From: Liolophura sinensis
Taxonomy: Eukaryota > Mollusca > Polyplacophora > Chitonida > Chitonidae
NCBI RefSeq assembly: GCF_032854445.1
Contig: NC_088303.1
Location: 11,539,501 to 11,603,500 of the forward strand
Direction of reading: 5' to 3'
Length of the DNA: 64,000 nucleotides
Shown: piece by piece, positions 1 to 13,268 of the stretch
Layout: the number at the start of each line of letters is the position of its first letter
Numbering within the stretch: the stretch's first letter is position 1
Translations under genes and position numbers: made by a program
The notes under the pieces: generated by a model
Seen by the model: the letters and a program-made list of their open reading frames with translations, nothing else
Databases searched by the model: none
Told to the model about the DNA's origin: nothing

Positions 1-3000
1 TAGTTACAGCCTCATGCAATGAGATTACACATGTGGACTTAGCATTTTAGTTCAGGGTTGGCCACACAGATCTCAGGAAATCAGTTTCTAGGGGGGCGTC
101 TTCTTTTTACTGCAATACGCTGTTGTGAGCCAACATTCTGTGAGATTTATACATGTACATGAATGAAGTGAACCCCACATAAATTCTGTTCATGTATATT
201 TTAATAATCTCAGGCTATCCACATTGCTGGATTAATGGGCAAATTTGAAAACAATTTTCATTATGTTTGACAGGTTAGTCAAACATTTGAGGAATTAATG
301 GATTTAAAATGATCATCAAAGAATGATTCTGCGATCAGGTCATCTGCAGAATGTAAGCTGTTTCTTGAAGACCACCCCTGTAAACTTTGGCAGCATGACC
401 CAACTGCCGTTCAGCCTCAGTGTCAATTCCTCCACTGCTTGTGTTGTGTCTTGATGTAGACCACAGTTGAACACTTCTGAACACAGGTTGCTATAAAGTG
501 TAGACATATTATCATTAAATTAACTTATTTACTTTATGTTGCATTACATTGTGATGTTTTTATCTTATTATTTTCCCCAAATTGTGCTATTTGTTGTTAA
601 CTGAGTTCCCTGGTTTTAACACAAGTTACAATAGGTAACTGAATCTTTACTTCATTGTTCATTGTATACCACTTGAAATTAATTATGGTCAGAAATTATT
701 TCAGAATAATAGAGAATTAAAACCCTTGCAGAAAAAGTCAGCTTTTTGTTCTGTTTTTTTTTTAAATTACGAAAGCCTACAGTCTTAATTGTTGTACACT
801 GCGATGTGTTAATGTTTCTTGCAATGTATTAATGAAGGAAACACTACTAACATGCTTGAAATTAAGAATGGATTGCAAAATGGCGATACATCCCAATCAT
901 TTATTCAAAATGGCCAAAGCATCTGACTTATCAATGGTAACCCAGGCTTATAACCTTTCATACATGTAGTTCGGTGAATGCAGCAGTATTTGTCCTTTTC
1001 TGGCATTGTGCTCTGTATAAGGGAATTAGCCAAGTACATGTAGATGCATTGGTTGGCCTGGAGGGAGTATGCAGAGGGCTTGTGTTTATGGTCGAGTGTC
1101 TGCCTGGTTGTACTTTAATCTCATAGGACTCTTTCAAGGTAGGGGGATCAAACCTGGGTCGCGTCATACCAAAGGCTTTAATAATGGTACTTGTTGCTGC
1201 CTGGCTTGGCGTTCAGCACTGACAGGATAGGGCAGGGAAACTGGGTGGGTTGCCTCAGTGTTGTAATGTTCATAAAAAGCATGTCTTCCACCAAACTGGC
1301 GTACAAGTGTATGTCAGTTCATCAATGAAAATTCAGTGGTGGGTAAAGGTGAGTGGTTTACCCGGCGGGCATGTCGGTTTCTTTGACCCATTAAAACTAC
1401 ACCCACCATCGCATAAGAGAAAAAAATTACGACATCGGCGGCTCAGGACCCTGGTCTGCAAAGTCAAGTCATATGTTAAGTTCATTGTACCTACATGTAG
1501 CATGACAACGTACACAAACAAACTCTGACCAAGCCTTACCAAATGTAAAGAGGTTGGTTACCAAGAAAGAGCACCTGCACAGTACCAGTCAGTTCCGTAA
1601 GACAGTAGTAATTAGTTGGTAACAATCACGTTTTACCAAGTTCAAAACAATGCTGTTACCAACTTCTAATAAAGTAGTTGCCAGCTGTAACATATAGTTA
1701 GCATCCATCCTTGAACTGTTCTGTAAGTATAATTGATACGTTCATGACAGTTTATTACTGCACAAACTGGCTGATTATTAATCAATCTGTACGAAGCTGT
1801 AATTGGGCAGTACCAAGCAGTAATGAACTGGTACTGCAAGGAAAGGCCAACCTTGGTACTAACCTAGCTGTGAAAGCTTGTCTGTGTGTGGTGTCATGGT
1901 AGTTAAAATTAACTGCGGTCACAGTTTCACAAACGCTGTTGAATACCGTGGAAACTCTATTACACCTATGGCCTACAAAAATGGTTAACACGCGTGGTAT
2001 AGCTACGAACAGGTAACTTTTTTCTCGCTTTAGTGAAATAGGCATCAGGTTCATTCACCATTATGGGCTGTCTGGCACTGGCCCAATGCTCTACATGTCC
2101 AGTGCTACTGTACAGCATCACAGACCCTTCTGCAAAGAAGTCACGCGTTGAAATTCATTTCCTCTTCATACTTGACGACGCAAACGTGTGGATGGTTATA
2201 TAACCTTGGATGGTTATATCGCTTGGATTCTCCAGTCTCTCCTTTGTCCAGCGTCTGAAAGCTTTACCATGCTCGAGAGATGGAGTACACTTGAGTTGGT
2301 CCAAAACATAACATCAGCAATATCCAACTCCCATGGTGAAAAACAGATAAGCAGATCTGGGTTTAGGACTATCAGTTAAACGTTGTCTTGATATATTCTA
2401 AATCGATATACATATACACAGATTTGTTTGCACTATGCATTGACCCGTTGTCGTGATATATTCCAAGCAAGTGACGCTGACTATGTCAGAGAATATAGAA
2501 TCGTACTTTATTCTATTTTTGTATACTAGTAATATGTTTCACGAAGATTGCATCAGCCTCTCCTCAGCCTATGATGACTCAACGTTTGCGGAATGCAAAA
2601 TTAAACCTGGGCATGATGTGCCCTATAGGAAGCTATATACTTTTTTTTACTTTACATTTAGACTCGCCAAAATGACTGAAATCCTAGTTACTGGAAGGCT
2701 AAGAATTGATTATAGGGAAGCTAACAGGTTTTATCTAGATTTGGAATGTTACTTCCGCGAAAATAAATTACTTGATGCATTCCATTTAGAGAAAGTTTCT
2801 TTTCTACATTGCAGCGTAGGTCTACATATAGATAGACGTCTGAACATGTGGATACGTTTCTTTAGCATACATCGTTTTGACCAATCAGTAAAATATTGAA
2901 AGCTATAAGAAAATCTAACGGGAATCATGGGCGCCAGTTTTTTTTCATATAACTGAAGATCTCAGTTAGATCTCAAAGATTTATGTCTGCCATGGTGCTC

Positions 3001-5640
3001 AGAGCTTGTGTAGAACGCTTTTTGACACCCCTCCTGTATCTTTTTTTTACCAATGTGGAATCACAGTGCGTGCACAGGTCAGTGTTTCTCTGCTCTAAAT
3101 GACACATATGTTCGACTTTATCCGCAAAGTATGAAATATGACAATACTAGGATTAATTTGAATGTGCGCGAGTGAATTCTATGTTCAACAGCTTGACGGT
3201 TCCTTGTTAAAATCGTTTGTGTCTCACTATATACTTTCAACTTGTGATGCGAGGGCCGTAAGAATGGCTACACAGCTGTACGTATCCATACGGGTGAGAA
3301 ACATTGCTTTCCTTCTCAGCCATATATTTCTGGATCCATATGGATTCTATCTTCAGGGACATTCTAGTCTCCTATTTTTGCTTTTCGGGATTAGTGTGGC
3401 ATATAAAAGCTACGTTTAGACAGTCGTTGAAGTTCCGTTTTTATATGATTTTCACTTGACTTTCGTTATTTTGCCATCCACCAATATATATACACATTCA
3501 CATCGATCTGGGGATGAAAACCTGCGAGTTGCGAACGGGAAATCAAACTTCGTTATTAGAGCATATAAGGCCGGTGGTTCACTCCATCTGTTTTACTCAC
3601 AAATGACATGCACTGACCGCCAATCAGCTACCTTTCCTACAGTGATTGTCTGACTGATTCACCTGGGCAGAAAGTGACATATTAGACTGCCCATGCCGAT
3701 TGCGCAGCTTCCTGTAAACATTTGAACGTCTGAGTTTGTGTACAATTTCTATAGCCTATGCACAATGCTTGTATCATAACGATACTTCAGTTTAAGTGCA
3801 CAAATATTGTCAGCAGGCTGTAACATGCGACACGCGTGATAAGATAGATTTAGATATACTAAGTACAACTCTAAATGATGGTACAAAACCGACTGAAAAG
3901 AAAGTCCCACAGAAACGAACAGGATATTTATTTGCAACGTCATTTTTTGTGTGGTTTTCACACACGACATCCCTATAAACTATTGTGACATTCGCCTGGT
4001 GAATCATCACACCCCAAGTAATGTACACGCAGGTTAGGTGTGCTTTTGACATTTTGAAATTACACTTCATTGCACTACAAATACGATGTCTTTACACATA
4101 ATAGGCGATTGATAATAACTGAGCCCTCTCTCTTGCGTATTTGTACTTACCACTTTGTATGGCGCCGAGATTGCAGCTGTAAAAAAGGTTAGCCCCAGGG
4201 TTACGGATAACAAAAGTATCTGGCCCAGTAAAACAAGGGTTTTCGTTGAAAATACTAGCTTAAAGAACAAGACAGCGCCTGGCTAAAATATATTTCAATG
4301 GAAAGCAGGATTCTCAAGCTTTCTAAAACGTATCATACTTTTTAATGAGATTTCACCGAATAACATGTATAGAACAAAATGTTAATACTGAACAAATGGC
4401 TGGTGTGAATCGAGGCAGAGAATTTTATCCAATCAAACACGTTGATATCAGATTGCTGTGACGTAGCCTTTACCCATTCACTCCACAAAGTGACATTTGA
4501 TAATACAGAACTACACAGAAATTACAACGATTCGTTTCGTACAACCGCGGGGTCATTTCATATAGTGTTGTGAGACAGGTCTGTATCATTTACGGACCAC
4601 CAGAGGAGTAAAATTAGTTGATTTACTAGCCGTGTAATATTCAAGGACGGTATCACAAATTATGTCTGGCAGTAGCATACCGTCTCGGAAATAACCGCGT
4701 TCATCTCCCTAGTAGACCTTATGCTTACTTAGACACGCTGTTCAACATATGTACAAATACATTTTTTGTCGTTCATTTTGTCGCTTAGACAGCAGTTTCT
4801 AAATAACAAATACAACAGTCAGTGAAAAATTCATTACAGATGCCTATGGCAAATGGGAGCGAGAAGACGCCATCTCATCGAACAATCCTTAAAATTAATT
4901 AAATCTTATGATATAATTTTATTTTCTATGAGAACTGAAGAATTTTAAATTTTGCTCCTTTGTCTTTCTTGCATACAAGGAGTGATTTTTTCTTTTATAA
5001 AATACAGTAAAATTATTTTGAAACGCTGTGTTCAAGTCGAGATGCTTTCTCTGAAGCCCGCGATTTAAGATCAGCAAAGCTCTCACCATAAAAGCGAAAC
5101 CACAAGACTGAAGCAAAAAAATGCAACGACAGTCGAATGCCTAGATCAGCCTCCGTGGTGCTTAGATTTTTTTCCGTTTGTTTCAGAATTGAACATAAAT
5201 CCAGTTGTATAACAATCCTATTGTAATATTGTAAATATTTAATAGGGGTCAAAACCACCAGCACAACCCCTTCAGAGGCTACGACCTGAACCAGGAATAC
5301 CCCGGCCGTGCATCTGCAGACCACTTAAAGTGATGTAGCAGGCTCGCTGTATCAACAGTACGTTCAAGCAGTGGAAGAAATATCATTCCAGTATGTCGAA
5401 TTTTCGAAAAAGCTATTTATCACTTGGGCCTACATCGTCCAAGTCCACAACTTTCATCTGCCATAGGCTATTGCTTTGACTATAATGCTGAAAATAACTT
5501 CGCCGTTAGAGAGCTAGAGTAAACGGTTCGTCACCTTGCTGCCGATAATGGAGTTACGCTGAAGCTGTGTCAAGACGAAGTTTCACTAAATTTTTACTGG
5601 GTTGAAAAAAACCTAAAAAAATATTTAATGCCGGTTTAAG
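1..5640. other. Gene-poor stretch
   Basis: No coding exon chain could be built on either strand. Open frames are short, lack family motifs and have no consistent splice partners. A degraded SINE fragment lies near 1140-1245. One hydrophobic minus-strand stretch around 4148-4284 is bounded by plausible splice signals but could not be linked to other exons. The rest is AT-rich unique sequence with no feature I recognise. Confidence 0.6.
1140..1245 (+). repeat. SINE fragment (ACTCA-tail family)
   Basis: The stretch contains the B-box-like 'ggatcaaacctgggtc' followed by 'ggtacttgttgctgcctgg' and a 'cagggaaactgg' block. The same order of blocks occurs in the copies at 26405-26770, 59690-60060 and 60163-60530. 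Only the middle of the element remains here. Confidence 0.5.
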
Positions 5641-5689
5641 ATACTTTGACTATTAGTCTTTCCGTTGACACTGGTCAGGTGCTGTCTTT

Positions 5690-6720
5690 CACATTAAACC
5701 TCCTCTACTCTTCCCCTTCTCACTGGTCCTCCTCTCCTGCTACTATTTCTCTTCTCACTGGTTTTCCTCTCCAACCACTTCTCTTCTCACCGACCCTCTC
5801 ACCTACGATTACTTCCCTTCTCACTGGTCCTCCTCTCCTACCACTATTTCTCTTCTCAATGGTCCTCCTCTCCTACCACTATTTCTCTTCTCAATGGTCC
5901 TCCTCTCCTACTACTTCTTCTCGTCTCACTTCTCCTCTTGTCCTGCCCCTTCTCATTTTTCACTGGTCTTCCTCTCCTGTTCCTTCTCATTTTTTACTGG
6001 TCTCCTCATCTCACTGGTCTTCTTCTCCTGTCCCTTCTTTTCGTCTCTTTGGTCTTTTTTTCTTCTCCCATCTTCTGACAGGTTCTAATCTTCTCTCTGA
6101 TCCTCCTCTTCTGTTACTTCTCATCTTCTCCCTAGTCTTCCTCTCCTACCCCTTCTTTTCTTCTCACTGGTCTTTTTTCTTTTCCCATCTTCTAACGGGT
6201 CCTCCTCTACTACCTCTTCTTTTTTTCTGACTGATCTCTTTTCTTCTCTCCTCTTCTCACTGGTCCTCCTCATCTTCTCACTGATCCTCCTCTCCTGTCT
6301 CTTCTCATCGTCTCACTGGCCCTTCTGATCTTCTCACTCGTCCTTCTGATCTTGTCACTGGTCCTTTTCTTCTTCTCACTGGTCTTTCTCTCCTGCCCCT
6401 CCTCATCTTCTCACGGGTCCTCGATCTTCTTCTACCCCTTCTTTTTTTCTCACTTTTCTTCTCCCACCTTCTCAGGGTCCTACTCTCTTTCCTCTTCTTT
6501 TTTTTTTTCTCTCACTGGCTTTTTTCTTCTCCGATCTTCTCACGGTCTTCATCTCCAACCCCCTTTTTTCCTCACTGGTCTTTTTTATTCTCAGTGGTCT
6601 TCCTCCTCTTCTACTTCTCATCTTCTCACTGGTCCATCCCATCTTGTCACCGATCCTCCATATCTTTTCACTGATCTGCCCCATGATATTACGGACCCTC
6701 CTCTCCTATCTCCCCTCGTA
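5690..6720. repeat. Pyrimidine-rich degenerate minisatellite, about 35-bp unit
   Basis: About 1 kb of degenerate repeats built from 'ctcctctcc', 'cttctcactgg' and related blocks. Two neighbouring copies at 5826 and 5861 give an exact period of 35 bp; other copies vary in length. The plus strand is overwhelmingly C and T, so the minus strand is a purine tract. Long open frames run through it (5646-6230 and 6352-6762, for example), but their proteins are only Leu/Ser/Phe/Pro repeats and reflect the DNA repeat. Confidence 0.8.
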
Positions 6721-6754
6721 GTCGATCCTCATTCAGTCGCTTGTTCTTGGTGGT

Positions 6755-6875
6755 CATTGTGACCAAAATTGATTTTGAAGTTACCATGGCAACCAGATCT
6801 GTACAATTACATCGTATCTTTCATGTAAATTCTTGAGCACGGCGTAAAACACCAATCAAATAAATAAATAATTCT
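6755..6875 (+). repeat. SINE 3' part (AAATA-tail family)
   Basis: It ends in 'cttgagcacggcgtaaaac' followed by 'accaatcaaataaataaata', the shared 3' end of this window's commonest SINE. The tRNA-like head is missing or too degraded to see, so the copy is 5' truncated. Confidence 0.7.
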
Positions 6876-9800
6876 TTCATACAACTCTGGCCATTGTGGT
6901 CGTCACTAGGTGCTATCACACGCTTTTAAAAAATCATCCTTACCTATATGGAACCATAAAACATTTCTTAACATACCATTTAATTGTAGTTGTCTGAAAC
7001 GCCTTGATTAGAAATTTTATGAGGTTATGTCCTAATGTAAACTATATTTTTCCGTTATCATATTTGTGAACACATCCTGTAGTGTCTTATCTATGCAGAG
7101 AAAATGTCGTAATCCATGTGCATATGTACCGGTACGTATATTTTGGTACACTTAAAAACATATATATGTTTTATCTTCATACACACGGAACAAGAACGAC
7201 AAGTTACATGTTGTAGGCCTATTCTACTCCTATATTTTATTGTAACGGTGAGCCTAGGCATACAGTTCTGTAATTCCTCTAACAATGCTGTTCAGTTCAT
7301 TTTCTTTTCGGGATCAGTCGATCTTGAATCCGGCTTCTAATTGAGTTCTTGTTACTTTTAGATGAATCTGGAAGATCAGTTTCTTTCCGACATCTGTAGC
7401 AGAATTTTAATGAGTTTTTTTCTTGACAAATCTTTGTTTCCGTCCACTCTGTGTATGTACATGCATGTATATAACCCTACCTAAAGTGATATATGTACAG
7501 TGTGTTCACTGGTTATGCACCAGAGCCGTCCACGCTGATGAACCCGATATAACGCACAGCAACTTCACTCGATCGGACTGCCTCATTTGCCGCTTGGAAG
7601 GAATGTAGAATTAGACTTTTCCTAATAAAATATTTGATTTCTCCTCCCTTCCGGATGCTGAATTCCTGATAAACCCCACACGTGTTGACAATGCGATGAT
7701 AGTCTTACGAGGGCCGCCCACTCGAGAGGAGACCGTACATCGTATACATAGTCCCGGACACTCTAGAGACTGATGCAGGGCTAAGGCTTAAGGCAAATCC
7801 AAAGCATTTCTTCGATTCCAGATTTTCTTTTTCCAATTATTTATTTGCTTGAACACCACGCTGGAAAAAACTCACATTATATTACGTGTTAACCCTCCAG
7901 CTCAATTGCTTTTTCGGCATGGAGATCAGGTATGTTCATTTCGTGGTTAATGTCGAATTCAAGAAGATATATCACTTAATTACAGGAGCCCAAGAGTTCG
8001 AACTAAATAAAGGCGTTCGGCTTGTAACTGATAGATATGTTACTTGTAGATTTTAAGAGGAAAGTATAGATTATACACAACCTCAAGCAGATTATTATTA
8101 TTATTATTATTATTATTATTTGTTTAATTGGTGTTTTACGTCGCACTCAAGAATGTTTCACGAAAATATGACGGCATTATGGTGGGAAGATCCAACTAAA
8201 TCCCTGATTTTCCAGCTCATGTCGACAACTTTAGTATCGTGGGGATTGACTGATATTGAACCAACATGCGATTTCCGAGGTCCAGTATATATTGTGCAAG
8301 TATATATAGCCAATTAGACAAAAATTAATTATGGCAATCAGTCAACCAGTACCCATCTCCTATAGGAAACCCACGACGCTCTTGATTAGGGGATGTTTTA
8401 AAGGCAAAAGATACCGTGATCATTCGTCACTACACAACACTTTGATAGCTGCTTAATAAGAGGTTTGCAGAGCAATTTTCTTCATAAATATAAGCCTAAA
8501 TAACCAACGCCATCTGATTAACCACAGATGCTAGTCAGACTCATTACCAAGCCCATGTAATTCACAATAAAGCTAGAATGCGTATACATATCTTAATACT
8601 GTTTGGAATATAAAGATATGAGAAACTGTATACGGTATTTTTTTAATGCAATTTTAACCAATTTGACGCCGTATAAGATTTTTCTCCAACTTTAAGTTGT
8701 ATAGAATCATAAAGCAAAAGCCAAATCGGGTTCACGAAATAGGGTTTTTGTCCACACTGCAGCAATTAACTGATAAACGTGGGAAATCCAAAAAATATTC
8801 AGTCTTTGAGATGGACAATTATAGAAACCAAATAAAACTATAGTTATATTAGCTGCAAAGCTATTAAGAACTACGTCAACTACGTTGTAACTTTCGTGAG
8901 ACAATGTTTAACCTCGTTCAAACGCTGGATAACACAAACCATCACTGCATACGTGAAAACGCCTGCCTGAACTCCAAAATTTACCACCAATTACACGCAA
9001 TTACACAAACCATTTATTACTTTTAGGTGACCTTACATGAAGTTCGTAGGAAAACACTTACCTCCCACCAATATGATATGTATCCTTGTAGGCCATAAGT
9101 GGAAATGTTTGTCAGTTAATTGCCAAACCCTTCTCCACCCATGCAGGGAGCTGATCATCCTCTTAATTATTAGAGAAAACATTTCAAGTATGGTACTAAA
9201 TCTCAGTCAAATAAATGAAATAAATCATGTCATGCGTTTCTAGATATGGAGTGAAAAATGATGGCAAGGACATCACATTGAGGATTACAGGACAATTTTC
9301 CAACCGTTGCGATTTGTTATTTAGCACATCTGACTTAGTTGTTTAATGCAGTTATATATATATATATATATAATTACAATGCATAATTGTTTCGTCTTGT
9401 TTGTGTTTAGCGTGTTGAAACGACGCATTCAGTTGGTCTGGCCTCGGCCACCGCCTGTTTACCATCCACGCGGTGTCACATTCCTGTACGTGTATACGTT
9501 TGTTAGCTTAGTCTGCGATTTACAGAACGTGACAAACTTCTTAACCACAACACTATAGTCGCTCTTTTAACATTCCCGCGACTGTTATCTTTACCCGCAA
9601 TGTATCCATCTGTACAGACATTGTTCACTGCATTATATTGTCCTTCCTTATTTTAGGCCTATATATATATATATAGCATCCTTTGCTGAAACAGGAGCAG
9701 TATAAGTGCCCGAACATGCACACGTTCATATATACATGCGGGACCCTTTGTGAATCTGTAAGCGTTGAAACAACTAAAGATGTGAAACTCCAAAGCAGAA

Positions 9801-10065
9801 AACAAAACCCTCTTAATAATAATAATAAGGCCTGCATATGAATTTCTGACCGCTGTAACTTGTAGACGAGGATATCCGAGATAAGCTCATGTACTGATAT
9901 AAAATTACACAATAATCTGTATTTTCTCTTTGCATTAGGTAAAACTAAATCTGTGAAATTTCCTTATATCGAATGAGTATAGCGTGTATTCGAAAACAGA
10001 TATGATTACTGGCATCCCGTCTTTTTAATGAAAGTATTGGCATGGCACACCAAATATGGTTCAGC
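6876..10065. other. Gene-poor stretch with simple repeats
   Basis: No exon chain is recognised. It holds an (ATT)n tract at about 8093-8120 that abuts a reversed SINE, and short (TA)n tracts near 9353-9371 and 9660-9676. The remainder is AT-rich sequence without identifiable motifs. Confidence 0.55.
8120..8260 (-). repeat. SINE, reversed (AAATA-tail family)
   Basis: Plus-strand 'aattggtgttttacg' followed by 'gcactcaagaatgtttcac' and 'gcattatggtgggaag' is the reverse complement of the family's 3' region (the CCACCATAATG block, then TTCTTGAG, then the AAACACC tail). It borders an (ATT)n tract at the tail end, as SINE tails often do. Confidence 0.65.
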
Positions 10066-10455
10066 CCTCTCTAAAACATCACTGTAGATGGTTCAATCGT
10101 TTATAAGGCATCCAGGTCGATGGTTCAGTCGTCCATAAGACATCACTGGATGGTTCAGTTGTCCATAAGCCATCATGTGGATGGTTCAACCGTTTATAAA
10201 GTGTAAATGTGAATGGTTCAGTCATATAAAACGCATCACTGTCGATGGTTCAGTCGCGTAGAAGGCATAAATGTCGACGGTTCAGTCGTCTATAAGGCAT
10301 CACTGTTGATTGTTCAGTCGTATATAAAGCATCACCCTGGATGTTTCAGTCGTCTATAAGTCGTCACTGTCGATGGTTCAGTCTATAATGCGTCACTCTC
10401 GATCCTGCACACATATGTATCATTCTAGATGAATCCGTCATATATAAGGCACCCC
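10066..10455. repeat. Minisatellite, about 31-bp unit, about 11 copies
   Basis: Units follow the pattern 'gatggttcagtcgtc' then 'tataaggcatcactgtc', with substitutions and small indels. It starts near 10066 and decays after 10440. No coding context was found. Confidence 0.8.
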
Positions 10456-13241
10456 TCTCCATGCCACAGTGCATGGGCTAGCTGGCGCGACTGAAAGGAT
10501 TTGAACGCGCATGGTTTCACTATTATAGATGTTAAAGGGGAAAAAAGGTAAAAATGAACTAAGGCTGATGGACTGGTTAATTGTGTTATTTGCTTATTTG
10601 CCTATTTATTTTTATATATGTTTGAATTCTATGACGGGTTTATGAACCAAACAGCCAGTTGTTAGGCATACTCAGTCGTTTTGTAACACAGACTTTAATG
10701 ATGAAGTAGCTCACAAAGGAGTATACACACAAGTAACAGATTACCGTACTTAAACAATGTTCACAAAAATTTCCCTTGTATAGGTGAATATAAAGTAAAA
10801 ATGTGATGTTACCACAGATTACCCTTCCACTGGCAGTAAGATCCATACGGTCCGCCTTAGAATTTAGACATTTGAATGCATTTAACTCCATTTTAAAACA
10901 TCTCAAAAATAATAAGTAAAAATACTCTAAGGTAAAGTTTTCATCAGCCTACATAGTGATTCATACCTCAGTTTTGAGCTGTCTTTTCGTTTGAACGAAT
11001 TACATCCATCTATACAAATATCCTATGCGTGCAGGTGAACGTTGCGAGAATCAATCGTCACAAGTAGATAGCACGACTTACCTCCTTACCATTCATACGC
11101 GCACATTATTCTGATTTCCCTAATCATTTAATACCACTCCATTTTCATATAATTAAGGGTTAATGTCTGTGCTTGCATATATATGTGGGCATCACAAGTT
11201 CAATTACGTTAAAGGAAGCACATAATCCTATAGCAGGTTACTGAAACCGGATAATGTATTGGAAAAGAAATTTTTGTGGTGTTGTTACCATGGTAACATA
11301 TATCCCCAGCATTATCCTGCAACCGACAGTGCATATGGGCTTTATTTATGCATATACATGTATCGGCGTCCAATATTATCAGACTGTGTGAGTTCCTTCA
11401 CGATGTTAGCTGCTTTATGATGTCTACTGAGTGATACTTAGGAGTAATGACTGACAAAGAACTATACGCACCCAGTAAATTCCTTCTATTTCCTTCATAG
11501 AATTGAACAATATAGTTACTTTTAAAACATCTGTTTAAAGAAGACCGTGAATCCCAACGCCTTGATCACGAAGCTTAGGCACAAAAATTCCTTAGAATTC
11601 GACAAAGACGCTTGTAGGTGGCTGCCATATTGGCTAGAAAGGCAAATGGTCTGTATTAAGACCTCGAAAAAAAAAATAAATTCGGGGTCTCGATTTCAAC
11701 CAGATTCGTCACTCTTCATGCTTGCCTGTAGACCCACATATTCCTTTTAATAAAATGTCCTTTTTCATATTTGAGATCAAAAACTCCTTTTAATATAGGC
11801 CTATAACAACCGTTTTCACGCTGTGAAATCGACGTTATTTTTTTATGTGAGTGGTGTGCTGAGTAATCGCTAAATTCGTTAGCCGAAACTAAAGTACTGT
11901 AGGCTACTGAATCAAAAAGATTTCTTTTCAACATAAAAAATGGTGTACAATACAAGCATAATTAGAGACTCAAACTAGGAACAAATGTTACTAATTTCGT
12001 GGAATTCATGCGAAGTATAAGTAAAAATATGCCTAGCTATAGGCCTACACCCACCTGTACTCATGTACATGTAGCCAACGTCAACTTTCCCCTTATATAC
12101 TGCTTGACTGGTAGTTGTACGTGGAGTCAATAATAATAATAAAGTCAAAGAATCACCAAGTAAATGTAAAAGGTTTCACTATAATCCCGGCATGTTGGTC
12201 GAAAGCTTGTGAAACCTTTTACATGTACGTGGTGATGCCTTGACTTCATTATTCGCCACTCACTATTCGCCATCCACTCATACATGTGATGAACAGGTAA
12301 ATTTTGTCTTTGTTAACTGAGCTAAAACTTTATTCATTGAGAGAAATGTTCCTACATTAAACAGTAAAGTGATGCTTTAAGCTTGGCCTAACCCTAGCGA
12401 CTGGAGGCGCAAGATCGTCTGGCGTAGGCAACGGGTAACTCGCCAGCTTGACTCACTTTTTGCTTACCTTGGGCTGGGCATGTGGATGTCGTAAACTAAA
12501 CACTTGCGTGCCGTAAAGTGGACCGTAGTGTTGATGTTTTGAGAAAAGGAATGAGACATTAGTTCAAGGTTTGTAAAATCTGACATTCGTGCATTCAAAT
12601 GGTGGCATATATCAAGGGGTATTTGTCTCATACATTCTTTCTCACGTGAAATCTGTCATTTTAGCCATAGGCCCTATTGTTCTCAACGGTGTGAGTAGTT
12701 ATGCCTCGTTTGACTGAGTGCCGTACAACAACAACAACAACACTGTGAAGGAATCACGTATGATTAAGTGGAAATGCATTTTATACGATAGCCAAATTTG
12801 TTGTTTATGCTTTCCTTTGCCAAATCCATCAGGACCTCATATTTGACTTCGTATATTAATCAGCTTATTCACCGTTTCGAGGAGGTGATAAATAACATGG
12901 AGCTAGTGCTGATTTTTGCCGATTGCTGAAGTTTAAAGTAATACTGTAATAAAGTACAGGAGATTAAAACTACCATATCTGAAGGCTAGAATGCATTCTG
13001 ATTACTTTTCCAGAAAGAATTTATTACATAAAACTGGTTATATTTGTCACTTTTTAATGCTAAAATTAGTAAATAATGTTGTTACTATGGGTGTCAAGCA
13101 GCAGTTTTTTAGTCATTAAGGTGGACCAGGTTATTACTTTTAGGTAGAAGGTGTAGACTGAGGCTTAAATTGTTTTATCGATGTTACACCTGATTCACGT
13201 TCATGTTATTTCTTCTTTTCTCATCCTTTTTCATTGTTCAG
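10456..13241. other. Gene-poor stretch upstream of TAF10
   Basis: No coding exon was found. It contains a near-perfect hairpin at 12140-12256 (listed separately) and a short (ACA)n tract near 12727. A 5' untranslated exon and promoter of TAF10 may lie here, because the first coding exon has a strong pyrimidine tract and AG just before it, but none could be pinpointed. Confidence 0.5.
12140..12256. repeat. Hairpin / MITE-like inverted repeat
   Basis: The left arm around 12142-12180 contains 'gtaaaaggtttcac' and the right arm around 12208-12246 contains 'gtgaaaccttttac'. Outside these, 'gtcaaagaatcacc' pairs with 'ggtgatgccttgac'. The arms are about 38 bp and the loop about 27 bp. The compact symmetric form fits a short non-autonomous DNA element or a structured remnant. 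Confidence 0.6.
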
Positions 13242-13268
13242 TCACAGAAATTTTCTGTTGTGGTTACA

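Noticed and set aside
2453-2899. 148-codon plus-strand open frame
   Set aside because: No motif, no splice context, AT-rich composition and no resemblance to a known family.
4148-4284. Possible minus-strand exon with one hydrophobic segment (LVLLGQILLLSVTLGLTFF) ending before GTAAGT
   Set aside because: No neighbouring exons in matching phase and no family recognised. A random hydrophobic frame is equally likely.
5646-6762. Leu/Ser-rich open frames
   Set aside because: They come from the pyrimidine array; composition explains the lack of stops.
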